Assembly (NCBI GenBank): GCA_946122785.1
Contig: CAMGYJ010000008.1
Location: forward strand, 10,627,475 to 10,691,474
DNA: 64,000 bases
Reading direction: 5' to 3'
Source: Linum tenue
Taxonomy: Eukaryota; Streptophyta; Magnoliopsida; Malpighiales; Linaceae
In this document: in pieces, positions 12,701-24,391 of the stretch
Layout: each line of letters opens with the position of its first letter
How positions within the stretch are numbered: position 1 is the stretch's first letter
Notes under the pieces: generated by a model
Databases searched by the model: none
What the model was told of the DNA's origin: nothing
Seen by the model: the letters and a program-made list of their open reading frames with translations, nothing else
Program-made: the position numbers and the translations under genes

Positions 12701-12845
12701 CCTGGCGGTACTGCTGCGGGTGGTGGTTGTGGTGGTGGTGATGCTGGTGCTGACGGTGGCTGCTGGTCTGGAAGTTGTTTTGTGTTAGCGGGTTGTTGTG
12801 ATAAGGCTTCTGGGCGTTGATTGAGAGCGGCGGCGTGGACGCCAT
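9756..12845 (-). CDS. GUN1: GUN1-type PPR-SMR plastid protein, with apparent frameshift
   Basis: Four exons (10886-12845, 10555-10771, 10292-10470, 9756-10026) encode about 875 residues, close to Arabidopsis GUN1 (918). In order they give a plastid transit-like N-terminus rich in His/Gln/Ala/Ser, a conserved pre-repeat region, about a dozen PPR motifs with the typical VTYN and TYNTLL spacing, and a C-terminal SMR domain ([14 protein letters not shown], then [11 protein letters not shown]). GUN1 integrates plastid-to-nucleus retrograde signals. Exon 1 changes frame inside a GT-rich stretch near 11284-11307: the upstream frame runs to ALINVLC, while the downstream frame resumes at [14 protein letters not shown]. 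One base gained or two lost would explain it. All other motifs and splice sites are intact, so a sequencing or assembly error is as likely as a real null allele. Confidence 0.88.
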
Positions 12846-14331
12846 TGTCGCTGTTGGTAGAGCTGAGTTCGATTAACAATCGGGACGAAACGGGGGTAAA
12901 GGAGTGAAAAAGGGTTGAACTTTTTGAACCCAACAGTCAGTGGGCAGTGATTGCAAGCTTTCTAGGGCGGGAGACAGCTGAGAGCGGCGACGGCCATTTT
13001 CGTGCAAAGGATATGGCAGAGAGGCAATAGAAAGAGAAGATGTGTGTAAAATATTCATCCGTGTGTGTGCAAAAATGAGTTCTCCTTTTTCCTTTCTAAT
13101 CTAAGTTCGGCAGCTGAAACAGAGCATTGGAATGTTCACTTATTTTTATCCAATTTCAGAAAATGTTGATAATGATCCTATGCTAACAAAACGGTCCCAA
13201 GAATGGTCATATAAGTTTCGCCTGTTTAACAGAACAGTCACAAAATTTTAAAAACTTATATCAAAATGAAAAATGGCATTTACGTTTAATTTCGTAATTC
13301 CGTCTACGAATTAATTGGGTTGTTGATGTGTCGTACGAAAAAACTATTATAGTCAGCTTTTAAAGCTGTGGACGGAAGCACCATTTTGTTTTTCTATATA
13401 TACATATATCATATATGAATTTTTTTGTTAGTTTTTAATGTTTTTGTGACGGTAAATTTTCTCTTTAATTTTTAATGACTTTGTAATAATTTTGTGTCAC
13501 GCAAACTTGTATTTGTTTTTGCCAATTACTCATATTTTCTTAAACGAAATGGTTTAGTTTGTGATGCTAAACAAATTGCGTAGGGCTCTTGATCTTGCAA
13601 ACCCTCCAACGTCCAAACCATTAGTAAAACAAGAAAGAGTCTCCTATAGAGAAATTCGAACAAGAAAAGAGTCATAATCAATGTGGAGGTTTTGGTTGTT
13701 GGAGGGAAACAAAGCAAAATGTACCGGACTACACAAAGAATTGGGGCTCATGATGTAAAGTTACTGTCTTTGAACCATGCAATAAGGTCACCCGTAATTA
13801 GACTACATGAAAGAATCATTTAAGCTTGCATATCAATCAATGAAGGGATGTCATGAAAGCTTCAACAGATTGTAAAATTTCACTACATGGCTTCCTTCCC
13901 CTCTCCCTCCCCACATTTTGTAGGCAAAAAGGTAAAAACTTTAAATTGAGTTTGGCCAGCAGAAGTTCAGCACTGTATCTCAGTTCAGATACATATACAT
14001 AAGAACGAATCATTAACCATAATCATGCTTCTCTTATGGAACCTTAGCAATCTGGTTTCCCTTCCACGTCTCCTGTGTATGGAATTGGAGCACATTCACT
14101 CGGGCCAAAAAATCTAAGCAAACTTCTGTGGAAAGAATTCTGTCTATGAGTAGTGTAAAATTTGCAGTTCCCTTTTAATTAACAGCTCCCCAAAACCTGT
14201 CATATGGACACAAAGGGAAGCATGGCTGTTGAAGAAGTGCTGCAGAAAGAATGAAAGGAAGAGTGAAAAGAAAGAAACGCAGAGAAGATGGTAATTACGT
14301 TATACCGTATTCACATTGTAGGTACATTCTA
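12846..14331. other. intergenic, GUN1 5' side to PMT 3' side
   Basis: 12846-13080 is the GUN1 leader and promoter region. 13080-13550 is strongly AT-rich. 13860-14331 is probably the 3' UTR of the methyltransferase gene. I see no intact gene; the open frame at 13526-13717 is not conserved-looking. Confidence 0.5.
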
Positions 14332-16994
14332 CTAATCGCTCCATAGCTTCTTCCTGGCAATCAGGACCCGCTCTTCACTCACCGAGAGAGCATCAGTGCT
14401 CGGTTCAACTTCTGACACCCACCGATCCCACTTCAAGGCCGGTAATGACTTCTGGATATAGCTAATGATCGATGGTTTGTCTCGTATGATGACGAATGCT
14501 TCGGGCCTCAGGATCCTATCCATTTCCACGAGCAGGTCTTCGGTACTGCAGCCTCGCTCCTCGAGCTCCGAGAATACTGCCCAGGCATGGAGGAGATCGT
14601 ATGTTCTCGGATATGTAGAGAATGATTCACACCTGAGTGAAGACAGAGGCCACAAGTTTCCATCAGGATCATTAAATGTAAAGCTAGAATCAAGGTTGAT
14701 AACATATTTATCGCTATACAATGATATCCCCCAAAAACAGGTATTATAAATACTACTGAGTATTGACCCTGGGAATCATTGATGCTAAAAGAGTGAGAGG
14801 AAGGATGAATGAGCTACCAGTCATGAACCGTTCCAATCAAGCCACGATCATAGATGATCTTAAGCCGGGCTGAGATGGTGACTGGAGCAACATTCATCAC
14901 CCAGACATCTGTATCTTTAAGAGCGGCAGCAAAACCTCCGAGATTTGCATTCATATCCATGACATTCCTGAAGTAGCTCTTCCTCACAACGGATTTCATC
15001 TGCTTCCAGTACTCATTCACCCTAAATTTCCATATACGCTGCAAAAATAAAATGGAAAGAAGTAAGCTAGCTATCAACATAAAAAATATCGAGAAGGTGG
15101 TTAGACAAATTAAGCAACGAGTCAGGAAGCCTTACAGTGTCTTCATGGAACTCTTCGGGACTAACACCAATGTCTTCCAAACGTGGGGGCGGTGTGATTA
15201 GCCTCTGCGGCCATGGTACCAATCCAGTCCCTTTCTCCCTGTGCATCTCTAAAAGAAAAAACAAAAAAATGAATTGATAACTTCAGCAAAAGGCTAGTGA
15301 ATGCTCTTGGAATTAACAAACCAAGTTTGGTCACTGAACTTGTGTGGTATAAGTCAAATTAGGCACTGAACTTGATTTCAATGCAATTGAAGGACATGAT
15401 TCAGTTAAGTTCAACTTTCGGGTACTTACGTGCAGAGTATTGAGAAATGCAGGCCTTCATCTGCACATTCCACACACCATCTGCATCATCTTCAGTGCTA
15501 CACAAAGGCGGTTGAGTACCAGGCTCTCTCTTCAAGTAACAACCATTGCTCGTGGGTTTCTGCCAGATCACGGTTTGGTCTTTCTTGGAAGCAACCCTCC
15601 AGCACATTCTTTTCAGAAGATCATGCATAGCATTCCCTATCCTTAGGTTCTCCGGATCCTTAGCATACGCCTCAGGGGACGAATAAGCGAAATAGCCTCC
15701 TGGTCTCAACACCCTATCAAGCTCCAACAGCAGGATTCCATCCCTCTGCAGCCAATCGATCCTGCACCTTGAACAATGAGCCAAATCGAACGATCTGCTC
15801 GGATACGGAAGCCTCTTGGTCCCCAAGACACCAAGGGTCGATGGAATCCCTCTCTCCAATGCAAACTGTATCTGGTTCTCGTGAACATCATTTGGTGCCA
15901 GGGACATGGCTATGGTGCTGTGCTGAAGAAGATAGGCACCGAAGCTTGCCACTCCACAGCCCACGTCGAGGACATTCCTGAGGTTCCCACCATTGTGAAG
16001 CTTGTCGTTTGGAAACTTAAGCATCTACATGAATAGGGTAGCTTGTCATATGATCTTGAATGAAGAGATTGTAACAAAACGACAGTAACTTGTGGTGTCT
16101 GTGGGGTCGAATTTGTGGCTTTGCATTGAAGGAACGAGAATAAAGGTTCAAAATTTCTCAGCAAACAAATAAGACAGAACAAGTCAAATAAAGAGAGGGT
16201 GGAAAGATGAAAACTTTCTGGGCACAATCAATCATAATTACCCTAGCGAGAGAGACAATGTACTTGTCAGCACCATAATGGAAATGGGTTCCTCCACCAG
16301 GGAAATTGATCTTATCCCCCTTAACAACCATCCAATTCTGATCAGACTTTTCGCTCGCCAAGTGGGTATGTGGGATATTAGCCTTCCACACTTCATCTCT
16401 ACTCTCCGGCCACCTTATCGGAATCTGAAACTCTAAATGCCAGCATTTCATCACGACAACTAAAACCAAACCAACTCTCCGAAACACAAACACTCCAGTT
16501 TATCCTGCCTAACCTTATAACCAGCCGGCGGCGGAATCAGACAATTGAGCCGCCGCTGCGGCGGCGGACAGTGCCGCTCGTAGTGCTCCATCAACGACAA
16601 GTTCAGCTTCAACCTCATCTGGTAAATTAGCTCTCTATCCAAGCAAGGTATCAGCTCGGAGTACTTCATATCACAGATCTACAATCAAACACGCCAACAC
16701 TCTCCAACATCAAACGACATCCAAATCCCCCAATTCGAGGGAAAACGGAACTGAACTTACCGGAATGGTTCTGGGTAGTTCCAGATTCTGGAGGGAGTCA
16801 TCGTCGAAGTGCTGGGGACCGGGCAGTGAACCGAGGACCGGGTCAGAGCCGTCGCGGCGGAGGGATTCTGGGTCCGATCCGGGCGCGAAGGAAGAGCCGT
16901 AGTATAAACAGAGTAGGCCGAGAAACAGGATGACGATCAGGAGAAGGTAAGTGATTAGCTTGGACGACCGAAGCTGGTCGCTTTTCTGCCTCAT
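14332..16994 (-). CDS. PMT-type Golgi methyltransferase (PMT9-like)
   Basis: Seven exons join in frame: 16761-16994, 16514-16678, 16242-16424, 15430-16024, 15136-15248, 14818-15038 and 14332-14632. Near the start is one membrane anchor ([20 protein letters not shown]), then a linker and a DUF248/methyltransferase_29 domain: [14 protein letters not shown], the HYERHCPPP cysteine motif, [10 protein letters not shown], and the SAM-binding [14 protein letters not shown]. The second half has [17 protein letters not shown] and [26 protein letters not shown]. This family (QUA2/PMT) is type II Golgi membrane proteins implicated in methyl-esterifying pectin homogalacturonan. The N-terminal [10 protein letters not shown] is like PMT9. 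The exact substrate is inferred from the family. No lesion is visible. Confidence 0.92.
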
Positions 16995-19900
16995 TCTTCT
17001 TCTTCTTCTTCGTTCCGATTGAATCGGTGGAGGGTTAAAACTGAAAAGACTTGAACTTTCGATGGAAATGAATTGAATTCGAAAAGCCCTGGTGGATTGG
17101 AAGCTTGAAACTGAACCGGTAAGAAAGGAATCTGATTTCTGCGAGCTTTTTTCAGCTGCTTTGCTTCTTGCTGGGCTGGCTACTACTACTAGTCTGCTTC
17201 TGCTAGACTACTACTGAGCACTGAACTGTTTTGTCGTCTGAAAGGGCGGGGAAGAATCAGGTGAGGTCGAGCTCAGTGGTGCGAGTGGAGGAATTGGTTT
17301 GGTTGACGTTTCGGTTTGATTCAATAAAGCCGGCCAGCCCCAGTGAGGCCCAAATAGGTGGGCTGGCCCATTGATGTCTAGAGTCCATTGGATTGATATG
17401 GATCAGTAAATGTAAATCTCTTCATTTTTATCATGGTGTAGTAACCTGCTTTTGTTTCAGGGGTGGTGCTGTTGACGACTACAAGTGCTTTTCTCTAACT
17501 CTCTTGGGGTAGACTTGGATACCATACAATAATGTACAGGGAAGGTGACATTTTTTTTAGTAGGAATTTGGATATCAACAACCATGTGTATAATGGAATT
17601 ATCAAACTATTGATCGTTGATTTCTCTACTGTAATTATCTCATTATGGATGCATTACCCATATATAACTAATTAATGGTACTTAAGGATTGATTTGGCTA
17701 CAATATGTTGAAAGAGAGCATCCTTTTGTTCGAAGCTTGTGTCTCATGATTACTTGCAAAATTTAATTATCCATTACTTTGTATTGTTAAACAAGTAAGT
17801 AACTAATGGTACATGAATCTCACGTAATGCTCTTTTTCACACGTGACACGACCAAACACTCAGTCATTTGATTTATCTCTAACAAGAAGTTCACCAAGAT
17901 CCCAACATCCTTCTTTTCGTTTTAACGGTACACTAACATTGAATAACACATGAGATGGATAAATTTACTTGTAACACTGAGTTAGTGACTATCAATCAAA
18001 TCCATATCATTGTATCAATGCTCATGTCTTATTAGGGGCGTAGCCAAAATTTCGTCCAAGGTGAGTCCACTTTGGAAAAAATACACATGAGAAATAGATT
18101 TTATTAACTTTTTTAATCATTCGTGATATTATCTTTGTCATGACTGTTTCTTTGCGGATCGAGAAATTGGAGTATTCGACAATGCAAGAAAAACGAAAGC
18201 ACACACACACGACGCGTGATTTATGTGGTTCACTAACACAATGTGTGTTAGCTAGTCCACGGGCTAGAGAGAGCAAATTTCACTATACTTCGAGGAGATA
18301 CGTATAGATTAGAGAGGAGTATGAGAAGTATTTATAGTATTTTTCCTAAATCTAACCCAAATCCAATATGGTAGCGGCTCATAGTTCGATTCAAATCGCA
18401 TAAACAATCTTATATTTGGAATTTGTAAGTTAAAATGCATTAGTAGTTGTAACTATCAAGTTATTCGTTATTCGGTTAGTTGTTCACTTTCGAACGATGT
18501 TCTTTATCAGGAACCGTTTAGTATTAATAACCCAATTGTTGAGAGATGTTTAGTAATTAATCTTATACCAAACAATTATTCACAATTTAGTTAGTAGTTC
18601 CTTTCGAAACATGGTGGTTTTTTCCCCAAGAACATTTAGTATCAATAACTCGAGTTGTTGAGAGAAATTGAATAATATAATCTTATAGTATTTACTAACA
18701 CACATCCTCGTAAGAAAGTCAACTTATATGAAATTGAAGTTTGAACAAATCTGAATTCTATGTAATTAACAAATGCGGTTGCCAAGGTTCAAACGCAAAA
18801 CCTCACGATCAACTATTCTCACTTAGACACACACTAATTTTTAGTTAACAAATTTCCTTATGACCGACCTACCCTGTTACACTCTTCTCAACCCGTGTCT
18901 TGTACTCTTTATCCTTTTAACTCATTTGTTCGGATGATATCGCCCGAGTTCTGACTTAAAATTTATTTTTTCATAAAAAAATTAATATTGGCTTGAAAAA
19001 GTTAAACTTGGAATCTTTAACAAATGCATTTGTTAACAAAAATAATTAGAAAGCGCATAAAAAATTATTTAAAAATACCATCGTGGAGTGTTTACTTGGC
19101 ATACCATTGCCGCGAACCTTCTAAGTTCTATCCTTGCCATCATCGCATGCCTGCCACTCCGCCATTGTTAATCAATTCCCTGACCCAAAACATAAAAACC
19201 TCAAATTCCATTATCGGCCAAAAAAGCTTCTTCACTTTCCTCCGCTCCCCTTTAACCCTTCCTTTTCTTCCCCTTTCACGGAAGACCAACACCAAGAAAC
19301 AAGAAAGTCTCGATTCCGGAATCCGATTCAGATCCGCCTTTGCAGAATCTCCCGGTTTGCTACTGATCTACTCAACACAAATAATCCACTGTGGCAGACT
19401 GATACTTCCACGCATCAAGTTTCTTAGACGATGCTACACCATCTCCCTCCTCTCCGACCTGCTTCGTAAACAGAGGTCAGGATAAATGTACGAAACCTAG
19501 GTCTCCTATAATAATCTCGAGGAATGCCGGTTGGGTTTTATCAATCCATCGGTCATCATTTTCCGATCAGTGGATTGCAGTTGATTGTCGGCGAAGCTAC
19601 CATAGCCAATTTCGGCATTCTGCCAAAATTGGAGCTGTGGCCCGCTAGTTCTGTATTTAAGCAGTAATAACGTTTCTGACAGGAGAGACAAAAGGGGAAA
19701 GAGAAATATTAGGCGCAAAAAAGGAACTTTAACCGATAAGAAATCGGTGAGGGGTAGAGAAAGGAAGCCGAGTTACGTGAGCGAGTCTAGCAGCCAGCAG
19801 CCTCTTGAAGAGAGTCATTCTTTGTTGCTAAGTAAGCTAATTTGGATGCTTCCTCGATGTTTCATCTATTTTACCAAAACCCCAAAACATCTTATTATAT

Positions 19901-20047
19901 ATTTCTCTGCAAGTTGAAACCGCCATTCATATCGTGCTTTTGGAGGACATTTGACTTGCTAGGGGCTTCTGTATTGTGGGTTGTTTAGTTTTTGAGATAA
20001 AGAGAGAGCCTTTGTTGATTTTTGTTGCAGAGTATTGTGAATTTTTC
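16995..20047. other. divergent intergenic region with old transposon debris
   Basis: 16995-17300 is the leader of the methyltransferase gene and about 19700-20047 that of the RGLG gene. Between them the DNA is AT-rich. 18035-18070 and 18180-18850 look like decayed LTR-type sequence. Short open frames at 19024-19485 and 19134-19427 carry no recognisable domain and probably lie in the RGLG 5' leader. Confidence 0.5.
18480..18850. mobile_element. decayed TRIM-like / LTR remnant (tentative)
   Basis: Two diverged copies of an LTR-like stretch lie at about 18480-18570 and 18595-18710. The second contains CAATAACTCGAGTTGTTGAG and ends in ACTAACA, closely recalling the 78-bp repeats of the TRIM at 53746-54058. 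A stretch near 18780-18830 resembles that element's internal region. No target duplication or primer site survives, so the call rests on similarity alone. Confidence 0.35.
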
Positions 20048-22632
20048 ATGGGAGCAAAGAACTCGAGGGAAGGGAGCTGGAGGTCGGATTCCTCGTCTGC
20101 GGCGGCATCTTCATGGGATTATGTTCAACAACCTTATTATGGGCAGCCGTATGGTCAAGATGGCTATGGATATGGCTATCCGCCACCCCAGCAACCTCCC
20201 ACACAGCCAAACTATCCACCGCCAGCTCAAGTTGGAGGTGGTGATAGAAGGCGGCTTGATAGAAAGTATTCGATAATTGCCGATGACTATAAATCCTTGG
20301 ACCAGGTAAATGTTTACAAGTTTATGTTTGTCTGTTTGATGTTATTGGATGAGAATTGGCTGGCTATGCATGGGATTTGATTATCTTACCTCCTGGTTTG
20401 TGGTAATATAGGTTCTGATCATACTGGTATGGTTCTTTGCAGGTGACTGAAGCTCTTGCACGTGCTGGACTTGAATCATCAAATCTCATTGTTGGAATTG
20501 ACTTTACGAAGAGCAACGAGTGGACGGGTATTTGTTTCTCTTGTATGCTTTGATGTGTAAATTAGGTTTGCATTGTGAACATGCTGCTTAATATGGTTTG
20601 ATCACTAGGTGCAAAGTCTTACAACAGAAAAAGTTTGCATCACATTGGAGATACCTTGAATCCCTACGAGCAAGCAATTTCTATTATTGGGAAGACTTTA
20701 GCTGCCTTTGATGAGGACAACTTGATTCCCTGCTACGGATTTGGAGACGGTAGGGTCTCAACTCTAAGAATTGTTTTCTATAATTGAATTACAACGCAAC
20801 TTGTGTTACTGAGAGTTACTACAATACTACTATCCGTTGGCAGCTACGACACACGATCAGGATGTCTTCAGTTTCTATCAGGATGAGAGGTTCTGTAATG
20901 GATTTGAAGAAGTTTTAGGCCGATACAGAGAAATTGTTCCAAGCCTGAGACTTGCAGGTTTGGGTTACATGTTCCCCGAGTCATATTTGTTTTCCATGGA
21001 TAGAATTACTACAGTAATTTATTTTTGGAGCTTATGCATCTTTTTTTTTTTGACAGGTCCGACTTCATTTGCACCCGTCATTGAGAAGGCAATGACTATT
21101 GTTGAGGAGAGTGGTGGCCAGTATCATGTATTGTTGATAATAGCAGATGGGCAGGTAATTCGCCTCAGTATATGATAAAAATTATATAACAGATAATAAT
21201 TGTCAATGAGAATCTGTAGTTTATAATCACGTTCTTACCATGTCACAGGTTACTAGAAGTGTTGACACTGAGCATGGGCGGCTAAGTCCACAGGAGCAGA
21301 AGACAGTTGATGCCATTGTACAAGCCAGGTAAACAATCTGTTACATGATTTCCTCTGTTATTTTCCTTCCTTATACATGTTCCTGTGTTTCACTGTTGAG
21401 TGGAATGTGCCACTTGTTTCCTGATCATGGATTTCCTCTTCTGCAGCAAGCTTCCCTTGTCTATTGTTTTGGTAGGGGTTGGGGATGGCCCATGGGACAC
21501 GATGAAGGAGTTTGATGATAACATCCCTGCTAGAGAGTTTGATAATTTCCAGGTAATGGGATCGCTTCCATTAGTTTCTCTTTTCCCACTCATTATGATC
21601 ATCTTCAGAAAACGATAAAAATCTCAACTTTTATTCATGTAGTTTGTAAATTTCACGGAGATTATGTTGAAGAACGTGGACCAATCCCGCAAGGAGACAC
21701 AGTTTGCACTTTCTGCTCTCATGGAAATTCCTCCTCAATACAAGGCAACGATGGAGCTTGGTTTATTGGGGTAACGGCTCAGCTACTTCTTTGCTTCTCT
21801 GTTTGGCAGGATTAATTCTTATCTTCCTATATATGAGCTTCTTCTTTCCTTTTGTCCGCTCGGGCATACATGAGTGTATTTTGAGTTAAAGATCACGACT
21901 TCATGGACTGAGTTGGGAAAGCCTCTACCGGAATCCCCTCAATGAGACACCTGTAAAGATATAATTGATGCCCCTCCATGCCTTCCTCCAGACATCTTTC
22001 TTTCATCTATTGTTTTCTGTACTAAATTCTTTTTCTTTCAAATCTGCAGTCGTAGAAAGGGAAATATTCCTCAGAGGGTTGCACTCCCACCTCCTGTCTA
22101 TGGGTCCTCATCCTTTAGTAACTCCAAATCTTTCCAGTCTACTACCAGCTCCAAATCTTTCCAGCCTACTACCAGCTTTAATCCTACTGTACCGGTTTAT
22201 GAACCAGACACCCATCCGATCAGCTCAGCACCGCCAGTCACAAGTTCAACCTACGAAAACCAGGTTAGTTACTTATGCTTCGGCCAATTTTTCCGCATAA
22301 CCAAGAGTTTTTTTTTATTGCAGTGGCAGCCTCAAATGACACACATTTTTGTGGTCTGTTTAACTGTACAGCTTTGCCCTATCTGCCTCAGCAACGCGAA
22401 GGACCTGGCATTCGGCTGTGGGCACCAAGTGTGTATTTTTTCTTAGTAGTTCCTTCTTCTTTGTGCTTTTATCTGTGAGAAACTTGAGATTGAATGGAGG
22501 TTGATTGATATTTGGGTTTGATGTTTTTTTTTTGTGTGGCTTCAGACATGTCGCGAGTGTGGCGAAAACGCAAACCTTCAACTGTGCCCTATCTGCCGGA
22601 CTCCAATCAGCACAAGGATAAAGCTCTATTAA
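20048..22632 (+). CDS. RGLG2: RGLG-type E3 ubiquitin ligase (copine/vWA + RING)
   Basis: Eleven exons join in frame: 20048-20305, 20443-20527, 20609-20749, 20844-20957, 21057-21154, 21249-21328, 21447-21552, 21643-21770, 22050-22263, 22372-22428 and 22546-22632. The N-terminus MGAKNS fits N-myristoylation and explains choosing this ATG over one at 19976. A Tyr/Pro/Gln-rich segment follows, then a copine-type vWA domain ([26 protein letters not shown]) and a C-terminal RING ([17 protein letters not shown] ... CRECG ... CPICR). RGLG1/2 are plasma-membrane E3 ligases that build Lys63 chains and affect auxin and drought signalling; membrane location is inferred from the myristoylation signal. The symbol marks the family: RGLG1, 2 or a related member cannot be separated here. 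The gene is intact. Confidence 0.92.
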
Positions 22633-23442
22633 ACCGTGGGACGAAGGATGAAGGGTTTGCCTGCCTTTTGTAACTAATGTGTGGCTTTCTCCAGTAATAC
22701 TACAATTCGTTTATTCAATGTTATTATTTTGGATCTGCTGGTTTCAGTTGTAGGCTTGAAATTTGTACATACAGAAATGGAAAACCATTTTTCTCCAGTT
22801 TCAAGATCTCTAACGCCCAATTTGGTTCCCCTTCTTATGAGTACTATTTTCTGAATGAATATAAACAGATAGAAGCTTAAAAACCAGCGAGAGAGCAGGT
22901 ATTGAGAATGTGAGAATGTTGATTACAGAATTTACTGTAGATGCGGTATTCTTTTGGCAACATAGTCATCTCATTAAATGCTTGCTTGGCTGTATTTCAT
23001 CATCCCCTGTGGCTTGTGTTGCCTTCACTGTCTAATGTCCAGCTTTTAAGAGTAGTCCAAGGAGTTTGATAAGTAGCATATTTTCTACATGTATAAAACT
23101 AGGAGGCTAGGGCAAATGGTGTTTTGGGTTATGATTTCAGTTCTTGGTTGTCGTCTCTTATGTCATTGAGGTATCTCTGAATTTCATGCTATCAAACTAT
23201 TTGTATAATTTTTCTAATCATGTGTGAATAGTGTTTGTGTTGTAATCTTCAGGGGAGAACAACTCCAAAATGAACTGTCTTGAAAGCATAATGAGTGTCC
23301 TATTTATAGGTGTCTCATGCTTCTGACGTGGGTGGCGTGTAAAAAATAATATTCTTTTATCTCCCAACCAATATATTTCGTGCAATGCTGGAGTGAGTGT
23401 AAAAAAAAAAAAAAAAAAAACTAGAGCACCCAACCAATTCTT
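22633..23442. other. intergenic, RGLG 3' flank
   Basis: AT-rich DNA, with an A-tract of about 20 at 23401-23420. No gene or RNA feature seen. Confidence 0.5.
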
Positions 23443-23840
23443 TTATAGATAAAAGCTGGATACACTTTATTGGCCAAACTTCATCTTCACTGTTTCACTT
23501 TTTGTCATTTAGTGAGTTCTCTCTTCCCAACTCTCACTAAAAAGGCCTTCAAAACTGTCAAAAAAGAGAACAACAAAAACGTTGAACTACCCCTTATAGA
23601 TAAAAGCTTCAATTTCACTGTTTCACTTTTTGTCATTTAGTGAGTTCTCTTTTCCCAACTCTCACTAAAAAGGCCTTCAAAACTGTCAAAAAAGAGAACA
23701 ACAAAAACGTTGAACTACCCCTTATAGATAAAAGCTGGATACACTTTAGTGAGTTCTCTCTTCCCAACTCTCACTAAAAAAGCCTTCAAAACTGTCAAAA
23801 AAAGAGAACAACAAAAACGTTGAACTACTCCAAAATAAAA
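23443..23840 (+). repeat. three tandem copies of a promoter-like unit
   Basis: A unit beginning TTATAGATAAAAGCT recurs at about 23443, 23593 and 23720. Each copy then carries TTTAGTGAGTTCTC, CCCAACTCTCACTAAAAA and GAGAACAACAAAAACGTTG. The copies differ by internal deletions (about 150, 127 and 115 bp). The AGATAAAAGCTGG core resembles a TATA box, and a related stretch occurs at 31833. There is no coding potential. Confidence 0.75.
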
Positions 23841-23924
23841 CTTTCACCTTCCCCTCTCTTTCTGCCTCCCACTGACAAATCCTTCTCGTACACTCTTCCC
23901 TCTCCATCTACATCACTCCCATTT

Positions 23925-24328
23925 TGTGGGAAACATAATTATTTGCAGTTTTTGGTTATTTCGTATTAGAGTCGGTTTTTATTGATTGGGGTATTATTTG
24001 GGTATTTGGGGGAATAAACAGGGAGTTAATTGTTATGTTTTATTATTCGGGTAGCAGTTAGGAATTAGACAGGTTATATAATCTGTAATAGGGTCTTATT
24101 TTGGGATTAAGCAATTACAGAACCAAAAACCTAAATCCTGAACCTCTCTCTTCCCTCTCTCCTGCGAAATCTCTCTCTCCCTCTTGGCTCCAAAAGCTGC
24201 GGCAGCAGCTCCTCCCTTCCCTCTTCTTGTTCTCAAAATCCCCAATTCTAATCCCTAGTTAGATCAATCCCTAATTGATCTAGCTAAATTCCCCAATTCC
24301 CAACCTGTAGGAAATCTTGTTTCCTACA
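23925..24328 (+). repeat. left LTR of TR-GAG element
   Basis: 404 bp bounded by TG...CA. It contains GGTTATATAATCTG as a possible TATA region and CT-rich stretches near its 3' half. It matches the right LTR throughout by eye. Confidence 0.95.
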
Positions 24329-24330
24329 TC

Positions 24331-24342
24331 TGGTATCAGAGC
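24331..24342 (+). promoter_or_regulatory. primer binding site, initiator tRNA-Met
   Basis: TGGTATCAGAGC lies two bases after the left LTR and is complementary to the 3' end of plant initiator tRNA-Met. Confidence 0.9.
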
Positions 24343-24391
24343 CTGGCTCGAGAGTGAGTTCATCTGAACTCTTGAACCAGGGAAGGCAACG

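Noticed and set aside
18180..18345. Copia-like LTR fragment (GTGATTTATGTGGTTCAC...)
   Set aside because: Similarity in style only; no LTR boundaries, primer site or second copy in the window.
19024..19485. Small plus-strand frames before the RGLG gene
   Set aside because: No domain; Pro/Lys-rich leader-like sequence, probably 5' UTR.
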